A stretch of DNA of 64,000 nt from Flavobacterium sp. N502536 (GCF_025947345.1 NZ_CP110011.1:3286001-3350000), one strand, 5' to 3'. Positions 48,372 to 57,994 are shown, counted from the first letter of the stretch. Numbers and translations are program-made. Notes: generated by a model from the sequence alone, not told the origin.

Positions 48372-48500
48372 TTTTATTGTTTAATCGTTTAACCGTTTAA
48401 TCGACTGATGATTAGTAAAAGCTGTGATTGCAGTAAAAAACGATTAAACAAATACGGGAATAACGACTAAACAAATACACGAATTAACGATTAAACAATC
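48372..48500. repeat. GTTTAATCG-family inverted repeat upstream of valS
   Basis: Left arm TTGTTTAATCGTTTAACCG and right-hand copies CGATTAAACAAATAC and TTAACGATTAAACAA face each other around GACTGATGATTAG-type core sequence. It ends 7 bp before the ATG, so in the transcript it could fold over the ribosome binding region. Confidence 0.7.
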
Positions 48501-48507
48501 TATTTAA

Positions 48508-51141
48508 ATGACAATTCCAGCACAATTTGACGCTAAAACAATCGAGAATAAATGGTACGATTACTGGATGAAGAATAATTATTTTCATTCAGAGCCTGAT
48601 CACAGAACACCTTATACAATTGTAATTCCGCCACCAAACGTGACAGGAGTCCTTCACATGGGGCATATGTTGAACAATACCATTCAGGATGTTTTAATTC
48701 GTAGAGCGCGTCTTAAAGGTTTTAATGCCTGCTGGGTTCCGGGAACGGATCATGCCTCTATTGCTACAGAAGCAAAAGTAGTACAGAAATTGAAAGCAGA
48801 AGGAATCAATAAAAATGATTTAACCCGCGAAGAGTTTTTGGCACACGCTTGGGAATGGACAGATAAATACGGTGGTGTAATCTTAGAGCAGCTTAAAAAA
48901 CTTGGAGCTTCCTGCGACTGGGAAAGAACTAAATTTACGATGGATCCTGATATGTCAGCTTCTGTAATTAAATCGTTTGTTGATTTATACAACAAAGGGT
49001 TGATTTATCGAGGATACCGAATGGTAAACTGGGATCCGGAAGCCAAAACAACTTTGTCTGACGAAGAGGTTATTTACGAAGAACAACAAGGGAAATTATT
49101 TTTCTTAAAATATAAAATTGAAGGTTCAGAAGATTTTCTGACGATTGCTACAACACGTCCGGAAACTATTTTTGGAGATACTGCGATCTGTATCAATCCA
49201 AATGATGAGCGTTTTACACATTTAAAAGGTAAAAGTGCCATCGTTCCAATTTGTGGAAGAGTTATTCCGATTATCGAAGACGAATATGTTGATGTTGAGT
49301 TCGGAACCGGATGTTTGAAAGTGACTCCGGCGCACGATATGAATGATAAAACATTAGGAGAGAAACACAATCTTGAAATCGTTGATATTTTTAATGAAGA
49401 TGCTACGTTAAATAGTTTCGGATTGCATTATCAGGGTAAAGACCGTTTTGTGGTTCGTACTGAAATTGCAAAAGAATTAGAAGAAATCGGAGCTTTGGCA
49501 AAGACCGAAATCCATTTGAATAAAGTGGGAACTTCTGAAAGAACCAAAGCAGTAATCGAACCGAGATTGTCTGATCAATGGTTTTTGAAAATGGAAGATT
49601 TGGTAAAACCGGCTATTAAGTCAGTTTTAGAAACCGGAGATATTAAATTGCATCCAAAACGTTTTGAAAACACGTATGCGCACTGGTTAAACAATATTCG
49701 TGATTGGAACATCTCACGTCAATTATGGTGGGGACAACAAATACCTGCTTATTATTTCGGAGACGGAAAAGAAGATTTCGTAGTAGCTGAAAATATTGAA
49801 GATGCTCTAAAATTAGCGCAGGAAAGAACTTCAAACCTGAAACTTGAAACAAAAGATTTAACACAGGATGTTGATGCTTTGGATACCTGGTTTTCATCAT
49901 GGCTTTGGCCAATGTCAGTTTTTGGCGGAATCATGGACCCGGAAAGTGCCGATTATAAATATTATTATCCAACAAATGATCTGGTTACCGGTCCGGATAT
50001 CTTATTCTTCTGGGTAGCGAGAATGATCATTGCAGGTTATGAATATGCGGGAGAAAAACCATTTACAAATGTGTATTTAACTGGTTTGGTTCGTGACAAA
50101 CAGCGTCGTAAAATGTCTAAATCATTAGGGAATTCTCCTGATCCATTAGACCTGATCGATAAATTCAGTGCGGATGGAGTTCGTGTAGGATTGCTTTTGA
50201 GTGCTTCTGCAGGAAACGATATTATGTTTGATGAAGAATTGTGTAATCAGGGGAAAGCGTTTTCAAACAAGATTTGGAATGCCTTTAAACTGATTAAAGG
50301 ATGGGAAGTTTCAGAAACTATTCCACAACCGGAATCATCAAAAGTAGCGATCGAATGGTACGAAGCAAAATTGCAGCAGACTTTGGTTGATATTGAAGAT
50401 AATTTTGAGAAATACAGAATCTCAGATTCATTGATGGCCATTTACAAATTGGTTTGGGATGATTTCTGTTCATGGTTCTTAGAAATGATTAAACCGGCGT
50501 ACCAACAGCCAATTGATAAGACGACATTTGACAAAGCAATCGAAATGCTAGAAAGTAATTTGAAGTTGCTTCATCCGTTTATGCCTTTCTTAACCGAAGA
50601 AATTTGGCATTTAATTGCAGACAGAACTGCTGAAGAAGCTTTAATCGTTTCGACCTGGCCGGAATTAAAACCTTTCAACGCGAGTTTAATCTCTGATTTT
50701 GATAGTACTATTGAAGTGATTTCAGGAATCAGAACGATTCGTAAAGATAAAAACATTCCGTTTAAAGATGCAATCGAATTAAAGGCAATCAACAGCGAGA
50801 ATATTACAACGTATTTTGATTCAATTGTAACAAAACTAGGTAATATTTCAGCTTTCGAATATGTTTCGGCAAAAGTTGACGGAGCGTTATCTTTCCGTGT
50901 AAAATCAAATGAATATTTCATTCCGATTACCGGAAGTATTGATGTTGAAGCCGAAATTGCAAAACTGACAGAAGAATTAAATTATACAAAAGGATTCCTG
51001 AAATCTGTAGAAGCAAAACTTTCTAACGAAAAATTTGTAAATGGAGCTCCGGAAAAAGTCCTAAACATAGAGAAACAAAAACAAGCTGATGCTTTAGCAA
51101 AAATTGCTACAATCGAGCAGAGTTTAGCTGGTTTGAAATAA
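48508..51141 (+). CDS. valS: Valine--tRNA ligase
   Basis: 877 residues, class I synthetase. PPNVTGVLHMGHMLNN contains the HIGH-type motif, WVPGTDHASIATE follows, the editing domain has TIATTRPETIFGDTA, and RKMSKSLGNSPDP is the KMSKS loop. The C-terminal 65 residues form the ValRS coiled coil (AKLTEELNYTKGFLKSVEAK) that contacts tRNA. It charges tRNA-Val and edits misactivated threonine. Its leader is an unusual inverted repeat. The gene ends at a GACAGGTTT palindrome shared with the convergent gene. Confidence 0.97.
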   Translation: MTIPAQFDAKTIENKWYDYWMKNNYFHSEPDHRTPYTIVIPPPNVTGVLHMGHMLNNTIQDVLIRRARLKGFNACWVPGTDHASIATEAKVVQKLKAEGINKNDLTREEFLAHAWEWTDKYGGVILEQLKKLGASCDWERTKFTMDPDMSASVIKSFVDLYNKGLIYRGYRMVNWDPEAKTTLSDEEVIYEEQQGKLFFLKYKIEGSEDFLTIATTRPETIFGDTAICINPNDERFTHLKGKSAIVPICGRVIPIIEDEYVDVEFGTGCLKVTPAHDMNDKTLGEKHNLEIVDIFNEDATLNSFGLHYQGKDRFVVRTEIAKELEEIGALAKTEIHLNKVGTSERTKAVIEPRLSDQWFLKMEDLVKPAIKSVLETGDIKLHPKRFENTYAHWLNNIRDWNISRQLWWGQQIPAYYFGDGKEDFVVAENIEDALKLAQERTSNLKLETKDLTQDVDALDTWFSSWLWPMSVFGGIMDPESADYKYYYPTNDLVTGPDILFFWVARMIIAGYEYAGEKPFTNVYLTGLVRDKQRRKMSKSLGNSPDPLDLIDKFSADGVRVGLLLSASAGNDIMFDEELCNQGKAFSNKIWNAFKLIKGWEVSETIPQPESSKVAIEWYEAKLQQTLVDIEDNFEKYRISDSLMAIYKLVWDDFCSWFLEMIKPAYQQPIDKTTFDKAIEMLESNLKLLHPFMPFLTEEIWHLIADRTAEEALIVSTWPELKPFNASLISDFDSTIEVISGIRTIRKDKNIPFKDAIELKAINSENITTYFDSIVTKLGNISAFEYVSAKVDGALSFRVKSNEYFIPITGSIDVEAEIAKLTEELNYTKGFLKSVEAKLSNEKFVNGAPEKVLNIEKQKQADALAKIATIEQSLAGLK

Positions 51142-51171
51142 GAATTAGATTTTTCTGGGGATTATAAAATT

Positions 51172-51204
51172 AAACCCGACAGGTTTCAAAAACCTGTCGG
51201 GTTT
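51172..51204. repeat. GACAGGTTT palindrome, copy 2
   Basis: AAACCCGACAGGTTT, loop CAA, AAACCTGTCGGGTTT: perfect 15-bp arms. It lies between convergent valS and the GyrI-like gene, so it may serve both as terminator. Flanks are also shared with copy 3 (ATTATAAAATTAAACCC). Confidence 0.9.
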
Positions 51205-51205
51205 G

Positions 51206-51829
51206 TTATTTAACGGGTTCTCTGAGTAAAGTTTTTAATTTTTCAGAAGGTGTTTTTCGAAAGTCTGACAGATAAATTTCATGATGCAATCCGTTTTGCT
51301 CTAAATGGTGTGCAGTAGTAAACTCCTGGATTTTTTTCAGCGTTTGCGGTTCATTTTCAAAAGGACCCACATGAAGAATCTGCACTACTTTGCCTTCTGC
51401 CATTTCATAAAACTCAATAGACTTTGCCAACGTTATTTGTTTTTTATTAACGGCAATAGGAATAGCTTCTTCCACATGTTCTTTAGTTATGAAGTCCGGC
51501 ATTCGAATCATAATTCTGTAATCCCACTCCGCTCGGGGTATTTTTAACGGAGCTTCATCCATTGAAATATCCTTGTATTTTTCGGCATCAAAACTCCATA
51601 AAGCTTCTAGTTTTGGAACGACAAAATCATTATCGACTGCTTTTAGCATAAATTTAATGCAGTAAGCGGTGGTATACAGGGCCTGAATTTTTTCTGAAAA
51701 TACTGCTCCCGAAGGATCTCCTGTTCCGGTAATCGATATATAGTTTGTTCTTTCGATATAAAGTATTTCAGGCTTGGCTTTGGCCGTATAATATACTTTG
51801 TCACTTTTTGTTAAATCTAGTTTGCTCAT
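51206..51829 (-). CDS. GyrI-like small-molecule-binding domain protein
   Basis: 207 residues, a stand-alone GyrI-like (SOUL/GyrI fold) protein: YIERTNYISITGTGDPSGAVF near the N-terminus, APLKIPRAEWDYRIMIRMPD in the middle and GKVVQILHVGPFENEPQTLK as the family hallmark, then LHHEIYLSDFRKTPSEKL. The fold binds small hydrophobic or drug-like ligands in transcription regulators; this one has no DNA-binding domain. Function is unknown. Confidence 0.85.
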   Translation of the reverse strand: MSKLDLTKSDKVYYTAKAKPEILYIERTNYISITGTGDPSGAVFSEKIQALYTTAYCIKFMLKAVDNDFVVPKLEALWSFDAEKYKDISMDEAPLKIPRAEWDYRIMIRMPDFITKEHVEEAIPIAVNKKQITLAKSIEFYEMAEGKVVQILHVGPFENEPQTLKKIQEFTTAHHLEQNGLHHEIYLSDFRKTPSEKLKTLLREPVK

Positions 51830-51938
51830 CTTGTATCGTTTTATACCGCAAATTAAATCACAGGGAGTGACAACCGTATGTCAGCAGCGTTAGGGTGGTT
51901 TGAAATAAGAATTAATTTTCTCTGTTCATTATAAAATT

Positions 51939-51971
51939 AAACCCGACAGGTTTTTGAAACCTGTCGGGTTT
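51939..51971. repeat. GACAGGTTT palindrome, copy 3
   Basis: AAACCCGACAGGTTT, loop TTG, AAACCTGTCGGGTTT, perfect 15-bp arms. It is followed at 51984-51995 by GAATTCGTGGCT, half of the stem seen at 17.8 kb, so two repeat families sit side by side. Confidence 0.9.
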
Positions 51972-52010
51972 GGTATTGTAATTATTGAATTCGTGGCTAT
52001 TAATTAGAAG

Positions 52011-53324
52011 TTATTTTTTCTTCTTCAAAACTAAAAATAGGGGATAAGAAATCGCTGTAATTCCCATAATAATGATAAAGCTTTTAGGATCGCTGTAAAT
52101 AAATCCGATTAGTAAAGCAATCGAGATGATAATAGCAATTATGGTGGTCCAGGGATACCAAAAAGAACGGTAAGGTCTTGGAAGATCAGGTTCTTTAGTT
52201 CTTAGTTTTAAAAGCGAAAAATAGGCCAGTCCCCAAACGATAATCGAGATAAAAGCGGCGAAGGAGAACAGTACTTCAAAAGAGCCGATGCAAATTAAAA
52301 ACAAGCTGAAAAGTGATGATACTAAAAGCGCTACTATAGGAGTTCCGCCCTTATTTACCTGCGTTCCTTTTTCGATGAAAAACCCGTCACGGCTTAATCC
52401 GTACAAAATTCTTGGTGGAATCATCATAAAAGCATTCAAAATACTGATTAAGGAAAAAATAGAAATTACCGTAACGATAAGAGCACCGTTTTCTCCGAAA
52501 AGAATTTTGGCGACATCGGCAGCTGCGAGATTTGATTTGGCTAAAGTTTCGATGGGTAAGACATGAAAAAAAGCGGCATTTACCAAAATATAAATAGACA
52601 TAACGAGTAAAACACCGCTGTACAATGATTTCGGAATGTTTTTGCCCGGGTTGTCATTTTCTTCAGCAAAAAAGCAAACGCTGTTCCAGCCGTTATAAGT
52701 ACCGATGATGAGTTGTAATGATTTGAAAAATCCAAATAATAAGCCAATCTGAAAGAAAGAGCTGTCTGTTTTTATGGGTGTAGTTTCAATACCGGTATAC
52801 ATAAAGCAGGCAACAACTAAGGCGACAAAACAAATCACTTTTAGTAAGCTTGTAATTTGCTGGATAACGCTTCCGTTTTTTACACCGCTCAGGTGTATCA
52901 ATACAAAAGCAAGCAATAACGAAATGGCCATTATAGTAGAATAATTAGCAAGTGCAGGAAATAAAATAATAACATATTCGCTAATGACAATGCAGTAAAA
53001 AGCTGGCGGGATAACATTGGTAATATAATCGAACCAACCGGACAGAAAACCCGCATATTCGCCAAAAGCTCTTTTAATATAGTTATAAGAACCTCCGGCT
53101 TTGGGTAACATAGTTGCAAGTTCGGCATACGAATTGGCTCCCAGTAAAACATACAAACCTCCAAAGAGCCATGAAGCAATAATTAACCAGTAATTGTTAA
53201 GCATTTCGGCGATCGTTCCCGGTGTTCGTAAAATACCAACTCCAATCGTACCTCCAATTAATACGGCAATATTAAAACTTAAGCCGAGGCTTTTTTGTAA
53301 TTGGTTTTTTCTGGAGTCTGACAT
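52011..53324 (-). CDS. APC-superfamily amino acid permease
   Basis: 437 residues from the ATG at 53324 (MSDSRKNQLQKSLGLSFNIA); the frame runs 29 codons upstream without family similarity. IAVLIGGTIGVGILRTPGTI is the first broken helix with the substrate-binding GxG, and about 12 helices follow. FAEENDNPGKNIPKSLYSGV is the conserved loop of the family. It exchanges or imports amino acids; specificity is unknown. A TACTTTTG -7 box lies at 53361-53368 on the minus strand. Confidence 0.88.
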   Translation of the reverse strand: MSDSRKNQLQKSLGLSFNIAVLIGGTIGVGILRTPGTIAEMLNNYWLIIASWLFGGLYVLLGANSYAELATMLPKAGGSYNYIKRAFGEYAGFLSGWFDYITNVIPPAFYCIVISEYVIILFPALANYSTIMAISLLLAFVLIHLSGVKNGSVIQQITSLLKVICFVALVVACFMYTGIETTPIKTDSSFFQIGLLFGFFKSLQLIIGTYNGWNSVCFFAEENDNPGKNIPKSLYSGVLLVMSIYILVNAAFFHVLPIETLAKSNLAAADVAKILFGENGALIVTVISIFSLISILNAFMMIPPRILYGLSRDGFFIEKGTQVNKGGTPIVALLVSSLFSLFLICIGSFEVLFSFAAFISIIVWGLAYFSLLKLRTKEPDLPRPYRSFWYPWTTIIAIIISIALLIGFIYSDPKSFIIIMGITAISYPLFLVLKKKK

Positions 53325-53360
53325 ATAAAGGGCTTTATTTTGATTAGTGGTATTGCCGGA

Positions 53361-53368
53361 CAAAAGTA
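53361..53368 (-). promoter_or_regulatory. -7 box before the amino acid permease gene
   Basis: Minus-strand TACTTTTG fits TAnnTTTG, about 37 bp before the start at 53324. No convincing -33 box is seen. Confidence 0.4.
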
Positions 53369-53399
53369 ATACAATCTCAGTACTTTCTTTAGGTAAAAC

Positions 53400-53431
53400 A
53401 AAAAACCTCAACTGTTGCCAGCTGAGGTTTT
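53400..53431 (-). terminator. Terminator of the siderophore receptor gene
   Basis: Minus strand: AAAACCTCA pairs with TGAGGTTTT, then TTGTTTT. Confidence 0.7.
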
Positions 53432-53507
53432 CGGTTTAAAACCAAACTTTTTTGTTTTCATTGCTGAAATGCAGCAAAAGTCTGGAGGGTAAAATCTAAT
53501 TCAAAAT

Positions 53508-55778
53508 TTAGAATTTATATTTTAAGCTTGTCATAACCTGACGAGGTGCGATAGGGTTTATACTGTAATTTTCGTGAACAGTATAATTCAATTCGTTTGT
53601 AATATTAGATAATTTACATAAAACTGAGAATTTCCCCCACTCATAACCTATTGAAGCATCTATAGTAGTGTAACCTTCGATAGGAATATCTCTGTCTCTA
53701 ATGGTAACAATGTAAGCAGGATTTGGTTTTGGATTAGCAGGTGTAGGTTTAACAGCTGTCCATAAATAATCATCATTCCAACCTCCTAAACGGTTACCAA
53801 TGTAGTTGGCGATTGCTCCAAATGAAACTCCTTTAAACATTCCTTCCGGTACTTTATAGAAGAAACTTAGGTTGGCTGTATTTTTTGGTGTTCTTACAAC
53901 CTGATCTCCTGCTACAAAACTTCCACTTGTTCCTGAAGTTTTAGTATAACGCATATCATTATAGCTATAACCGGCAATAATATTAAGTCCTTCTACAGGT
54001 GTTGCAGTAACATCAATTTCAACTCCTTTACTTTTGGTAGCACCACCCAATACTTTTATGTTTGAATTCACATTTTCAGTAACTCCATCAGCTAAAAATG
54101 GTGCAGTTTGAGCCAAATTGCTGTTTGAGATTTGGTAAACAGTTAAGTTTGTGCTTAACAATCCATCAAAGAAATCTTTCTTAATACCTGCTTCGTATTG
54201 GTCGATGATCGATGCTTCAATTGTTTTGTTGTCAACAGTGAACCCTGAATTTGGTGAAAATGAGTTCGAGTAGCTGGCGAACAATGAAGTGCTTTTTGTT
54301 GGTTGATAGATAATACCCACTTTCGGAGAGAATGCATTGTCAAGTCTTTTAGCGCCAACTTCAGCCGTTGCATTTTCCGGAGCGACCGTTTGAACTTTTG
54401 TGCCGGTGTTATAAGTTTCTTTATAAGTAGTAGCTTCTCCTTCTTGCCATGACCAACGAATACCAGCCAATACTTTTACTTTTTCTGTAATCGAAATCAG
54501 ATCCTGAAAATAGGCTCCAAAACGATTAGTTTCTGTTTTTAGAATTTGAGTCGCTCTTGCATTTGGAATATCATTCTTTTGTTTTGAAGGATCAAAAGTA
54601 AATAAATTAATGGTGTCGTAATTTGCAGGATCAAAAGCATAAGTGTATCCGGTAGCAAATGAATTTTCCCAATCTATACCAGTATAGATTTGGTGTTTTA
54701 CTGACCCGGTATTAAAATTTCCTTGTAAGCTTAACTGGTCTCCCAATATCTGCTCTAAGTTTTTATTTTGAACTAATGCTCTGGTCCAGTCTCCCTTATC
54801 GGTTATATTAGACATCTGAGCTGTAGATTTCTGAGTTCTATCATAACTTTGGAAAGAACTATTGAAGTTTAGTTTCCAGTTTTTATTGAAATCATGGTTT
54901 AATAAAACCGAAGCACTTGCTGATTTTGTCGCACCAGTAGACCAAAGTGATCCGTAGAATGCATTACGAGGCAAGTCAAGAATTTGTTTTCCTATAAGAC
55001 CTGTTCCAAAATCAGGAGTCCAGTCTGCTGTTAGGTAATCTCCTTGTACCGTAATTTGTGTTTTAGGGCTAACAATAAAAAGCAAAGACGGGTTGATGTA
55101 CAAACGTTCGTTTTTTACTACATCTCTGAAGCTCTCCGAGTTTTCGTAAGAACCGTTTATTCTGAAAGCAATAGATTTATTAAGTGGACCGTAAAAATCA
55201 AAAGAAGGCTTGTAGAAAGCATAACTTCCGATTTGCATCCCTATCTCACCGCCTGATTTGAATGAAGGGGTTTTCGTTACCAGGTTTAAGATACCTCCCG
55301 GCGCAACGTTTCCAAACAATAAAGCCGAACCTCCTTTTAAGAACTCAACTTTCTCCAGACCGGAAACTTCAGGAATGGAACCGGAATTGTAACGGAAACC
55401 ATTTTTAAACATATTATTGGCAGACATGTCATATCCTCTTGAGAAAAAGGATTCCTGTGCACCACCACGTGCAGAACTTACATAAACACCATTGGCATTT
55501 TTTATAACCTCGCTTAAACGAATTGCCTGTTGTTGTTCAATTATTTCAGAACCAATAACCTGTATAGTTTGCGGGTTATCCATTGGTTTTAGTCCGGAAC
55601 GAACTGCAGTAACCGCTTTAGGTTCTCTGTTGGTTTTAATTAAAACTTCATTTAGAACCTCTCCTTTTTTGTTTTTTACAGTATCATTTTCAGTCGAAGT
55701 ATTTTCTGTACTGGAGTAGTTCTGACTGTAAGACGCAAAACTAATCAAAGATAAAGCAAGTAGTAAATTATATTTCAT
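53508..55778 (-). CDS. TonB-dependent siderophore receptor
   Basis: 756 residues. Signal peptide (MKYNLLLALSLISFASYSQ), then the plug domain: KPMDNPQTIQVIGSEIIEQQ, ESFFSRGYDMSANNMFKNG and FLKGGSALLFGNVAPGGILN, the FhuA/FecA-type siderophore receptor signature. A 22-strand barrel follows, ending TSLKYKF with terminal Phe. There is no carboxypeptidase-like extension, unlike the receptor at 59223. It imports a ferric siderophore through the outer membrane with TonB energy. It has a near-perfect promoter and its own terminator. Confidence 0.92.
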   Translation of the reverse strand: MKYNLLLALSLISFASYSQNYSSTENTSTENDTVKNKKGEVLNEVLIKTNREPKAVTAVRSGLKPMDNPQTIQVIGSEIIEQQQAIRLSEVIKNANGVYVSSARGGAQESFFSRGYDMSANNMFKNGFRYNSGSIPEVSGLEKVEFLKGGSALLFGNVAPGGILNLVTKTPSFKSGGEIGMQIGSYAFYKPSFDFYGPLNKSIAFRINGSYENSESFRDVVKNERLYINPSLLFIVSPKTQITVQGDYLTADWTPDFGTGLIGKQILDLPRNAFYGSLWSTGATKSASASVLLNHDFNKNWKLNFNSSFQSYDRTQKSTAQMSNITDKGDWTRALVQNKNLEQILGDQLSLQGNFNTGSVKHQIYTGIDWENSFATGYTYAFDPANYDTINLFTFDPSKQKNDIPNARATQILKTETNRFGAYFQDLISITEKVKVLAGIRWSWQEGEATTYKETYNTGTKVQTVAPENATAEVGAKRLDNAFSPKVGIIYQPTKSTSLFASYSNSFSPNSGFTVDNKTIEASIIDQYEAGIKKDFFDGLLSTNLTVYQISNSNLAQTAPFLADGVTENVNSNIKVLGGATKSKGVEIDVTATPVEGLNIIAGYSYNDMRYTKTSGTSGSFVAGDQVVRTPKNTANLSFFYKVPEGMFKGVSFGAIANYIGNRLGGWNDDYLWTAVKPTPANPKPNPAYIVTIRDRDIPIEGYTTIDASIGYEWGKFSVLCKLSNITNELNYTVHENYSINPIAPRQVMTSLKYKF

Positions 55779-55813
55779 GATGCTTATTTAGATTTAATAA
55801 AAATAAATTTTTG

Positions 55814-55845
55814 CAAATATAAGGGCGCATCGATGTTTTAACAAA
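55814..55845 (-). promoter_or_regulatory. Promoter of the siderophore receptor
   Basis: Minus strand: TTTG (55845-55842), 20 bp, TATATTTG (55821-55814). Perfect match to the Bacteroidota consensus. A Fur-type operator is not obvious. Confidence 0.75.
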
Positions 55846-55966
55846 ATTTAAAGAAAGGTTTCTAGATTAAAATTTCATTAGAATAGTCTTAAGATTTGCT
55901 TAAGATTTTGCTTTTTTGAGTTTTATTGTGTAGGCAAGGATAGTTCTATGCTAGGGCCTTTCGAAT

Positions 55967-55998
55967 AAAAAAGCCCTGTTCTTACTGAACAAGGCTTA
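55967..55998 (-). terminator. Terminator of the DUF4198 gene
   Basis: Minus strand: AAGCCTTGTTC pairs with GAACAGGGCTT (one G-T pair) around AGTAA and is followed by T-rich DNA. Confidence 0.85.
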
Positions 55999-56033
55999 AC
56001 CAGTATATAAAGTTTTAAAATCGAAAGAATGAA

Positions 56034-56759
56034 TTATTTAACCGCGATTAAATAAGTCGCCATCTTCCAGATTTCGTTGTATTTTTTACCATTGTGTTCT
56101 CCGGCAGCTTTTTCGGTATAAGCGAACTCTACCATATAATTTCCTGACCAAAGCGGTGTAAAAGTGATTTCTCCTTTGTCATTACTCCATAATTCTTTTT
56201 CCCAGCCATTTGGAGCAATTACTTTTATTTTTTGCTTTTTGGCTGCAGCACCTTCGTACAATGCATTTATGTTGATAGCTGTTTTTTGTTTGGCAGCGGT
56301 AACTTCTTTAGAAAACACACTGATAATGTTTGTGTTTGCAGTAGCATCGTTTCCTTTTACAGCATTTCCAACGGTAACCGTTGCGCTTGAATTGTAATCT
56401 AATTTCATGGTTCCGTACACATCTTTTACAGTGTGGTGCATAACAACCGTGTAAACGCCATCTTCATCTGGTGTAAAAAAGGCCTGATATTTATTTTCTA
56501 AAGCTGCCGCAGTAAGTTTTGTTTCCTTTTTTGAAGGGCTGATTACAACCAATGAAAAATCTTTTAAATCTGAAAACCATTTTGCTGAAGCCGTAATATC
56601 ATTATCTGAAAATTCTCCGAAGAAAACTGAAATTTCCTGTGCTTTCCCTTTAGTACCAGTCGCTTTAGTTTCAATCCATAAAGCATGGGCAAATAATGCA
56701 GGGCTCGCAACTAACATTAAAAGTAAAAATGTTATTGATTTTAAAGTTTTAGATTTCAT
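56034..56759 (-). CDS. DUF4198 family exported protein
   Basis: 241 residues with a signal peptide (ending ASPALFAHA). HALWIETKATGTKG at the mature N-terminus and FTPDEDGVYTVVMHHT are typical of DUF4198. Two beta-sandwich-like halves end in ELWSNDKGEITFTPLWSGNYM. The mature His right after the cleavage site could bind a metal. Family members often lie beside TonB receptors and are thought to help metal uptake; that role here is inferred from its place between two receptor units. It has its own promoter. Confidence 0.78.
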   Translation of the reverse strand: MKSKTLKSITFLLLMLVASPALFAHALWIETKATGTKGKAQEISVFFGEFSDNDITASAKWFSDLKDFSLVVISPSKKETKLTAAALENKYQAFFTPDEDGVYTVVMHHTVKDVYGTMKLDYNSSATVTVGNAVKGNDATANTNIISVFSKEVTAAKQKTAININALYEGAAAKKQKIKVIAPNGWEKELWSNDKGEITFTPLWSGNYMVEFAYTEKAAGEHNGKKYNEIWKMATYLIAVK

Positions 56760-56793
56760 AATATTTAAATAGTGAGTTAATAATTGAGTATCA

Positions 56794-56823
56794 CAAATGT
56801 AAAATTTAATATTAGTTTGACAA
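56794..56823 (-). promoter_or_regulatory. Promoter of the DUF4198 gene
   Basis: Minus strand: TTG (56823-56821), 19 bp, TACATTTG (56801-56794). Confidence 0.65.
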
Positions 56824-56861
56824 TATTTATTTAGAACAATTATGAATAATAACCTGTAAAT

Positions 56862-57992
56862 CTAATTTTGGATTTTCTTCCGAATATCGTCAGCCAGTTT
56901 TGTGTCTCCATTTTTTAGATATGCTTTTTCCAATGCGAGAGGTACATTTTTACTTTTCGGATAATACTTTTCGGCATATTTAAAGAAAATTAGGGCCTGT
57001 TGCGGTTTTTCAATATCCAGACAATAATTGCCAATCCAATCGAGATAACTTTCGGTTGGGAGGAAGGTAAAACCGGTTTGCTGAGATAATTTAGCATATT
57101 GCTTTTCGACCAGTGTTGGATCAATAACGGCTTGTTTTACCTGAACCAGATGTTCTTCAAAAAGGAATCGTAAACCATCATATTCGGCCGGAATGGGAAT
57201 GGTTCCGTGGTCTTCATTGTCATAAAATTTAAAGCCCCAGCGAAGGTTTTTAGGCTTCTTATCTTTTAATAATTTTTCAAATTTTCTGATGCCTCTTGCC
57301 ATATCGGTTGTAGTGTCCTGAGGAATACTTTTTTTATCGGCCATAGCCAAATAAATACTGCGCTGTTCAAAATTTTTTGTATTGAAAAGTGAATCGGCTT
57401 TTTTATTCATAAGTTCATTGTCCCACCAAAGACTTGGGTCAATAATGATATAAGAATTAAACAATGAGGTGTGATTCAACAGAATGTTTACGGCTGTTAA
57501 TCCTCCAAAAGAATGCCCGTTTAAAACATTATAACCCGAAGTTCTGTACTTGGAGTCGATGTAAGGACGTAGCTCTTTCTCTAAAAAAGTGATGAAGTTT
57601 TTATTGTCCCCGCTTTGTTGAAACATCTTTTTGTTTTTATCAAAAAACGCCTGACGATTTGCTTCGGTAGGGGTAAGATCTCTGGTTCGGTTGGTATTGG
57701 TTATTCCAACAATGATCATTTGAGGAATTCTGGCATAAGGTCCTCGTGCAAGTGATTGCTGAAGTCCGGTAAAGGAATGGAAATTACTCTCGGCATCCAA
57801 TAAATAAACAACAGGATATTTTGCAGGAGCATATTTAGTACTGTTGTAATCGGGGGGAAGATAAACCCAGAAGTTTCGTTCTTCATTTAATGCTTTAGAG
57901 AATAGATGATGTTTACTGCCAATAGAGATGCTATCTTGCGAAAAGGAAGGCGTAAACCAAAAGAGGGATAGCAATAAAATTGTTTTTTTCAT
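56862..57992 (-). CDS. Alpha/beta hydrolase, IroE/enterochelin-esterase-like, with C-terminal TPR part
   Basis: 376 residues with a signal peptide (MKKTILLLSLFWFTPSFSQ). The esterase-D-type fold has VVYLLDAESNF, the nucleophile elbow NGHSFGGLTA (catalytic Ser), and DNEDHGTIPIPAEYDGLRFL with the catalytic His. The C-terminal 80 residues (YAEKYYPKSKNVPLALEKAY) look like a pair of TPR helices. IroE-type periplasmic esterases cleave siderophore trilactones. The start lies 2 bp after the PepSY gene's stop, so both are in one operon. Siderophore cleavage is inferred from context. Confidence 0.82.
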   Translation of the reverse strand: MKKTILLLSLFWFTPSFSQDSISIGSKHHLFSKALNEERNFWVYLPPDYNSTKYAPAKYPVVYLLDAESNFHSFTGLQQSLARGPYARIPQMIIVGITNTNRTRDLTPTEANRQAFFDKNKKMFQQSGDNKNFITFLEKELRPYIDSKYRTSGYNVLNGHSFGGLTAVNILLNHTSLFNSYIIIDPSLWWDNELMNKKADSLFNTKNFEQRSIYLAMADKKSIPQDTTTDMARGIRKFEKLLKDKKPKNLRWGFKFYDNEDHGTIPIPAEYDGLRFLFEEHLVQVKQAVIDPTLVEKQYAKLSQQTGFTFLPTESYLDWIGNYCLDIEKPQQALIFFKYAEKYYPKSKNVPLALEKAYLKNGDTKLADDIRKKIQN

Positions 57993-57994
57993 TT

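Noticed and set aside
48361..48507. Leader before valS considered as a T-box or other aminoacyl-tRNA-responsive riboswitch
   Set aside because: No specifier hairpin or T-box sequence is seen; the same words occur before non-synthetase genes and T-boxes are not expected in Bacteroidota.
53325..53411. 29-codon extension of the amino acid permease
   Set aside because: It overlaps a likely -7 box and has no family similarity; the ATG at 53324 fits homologues.
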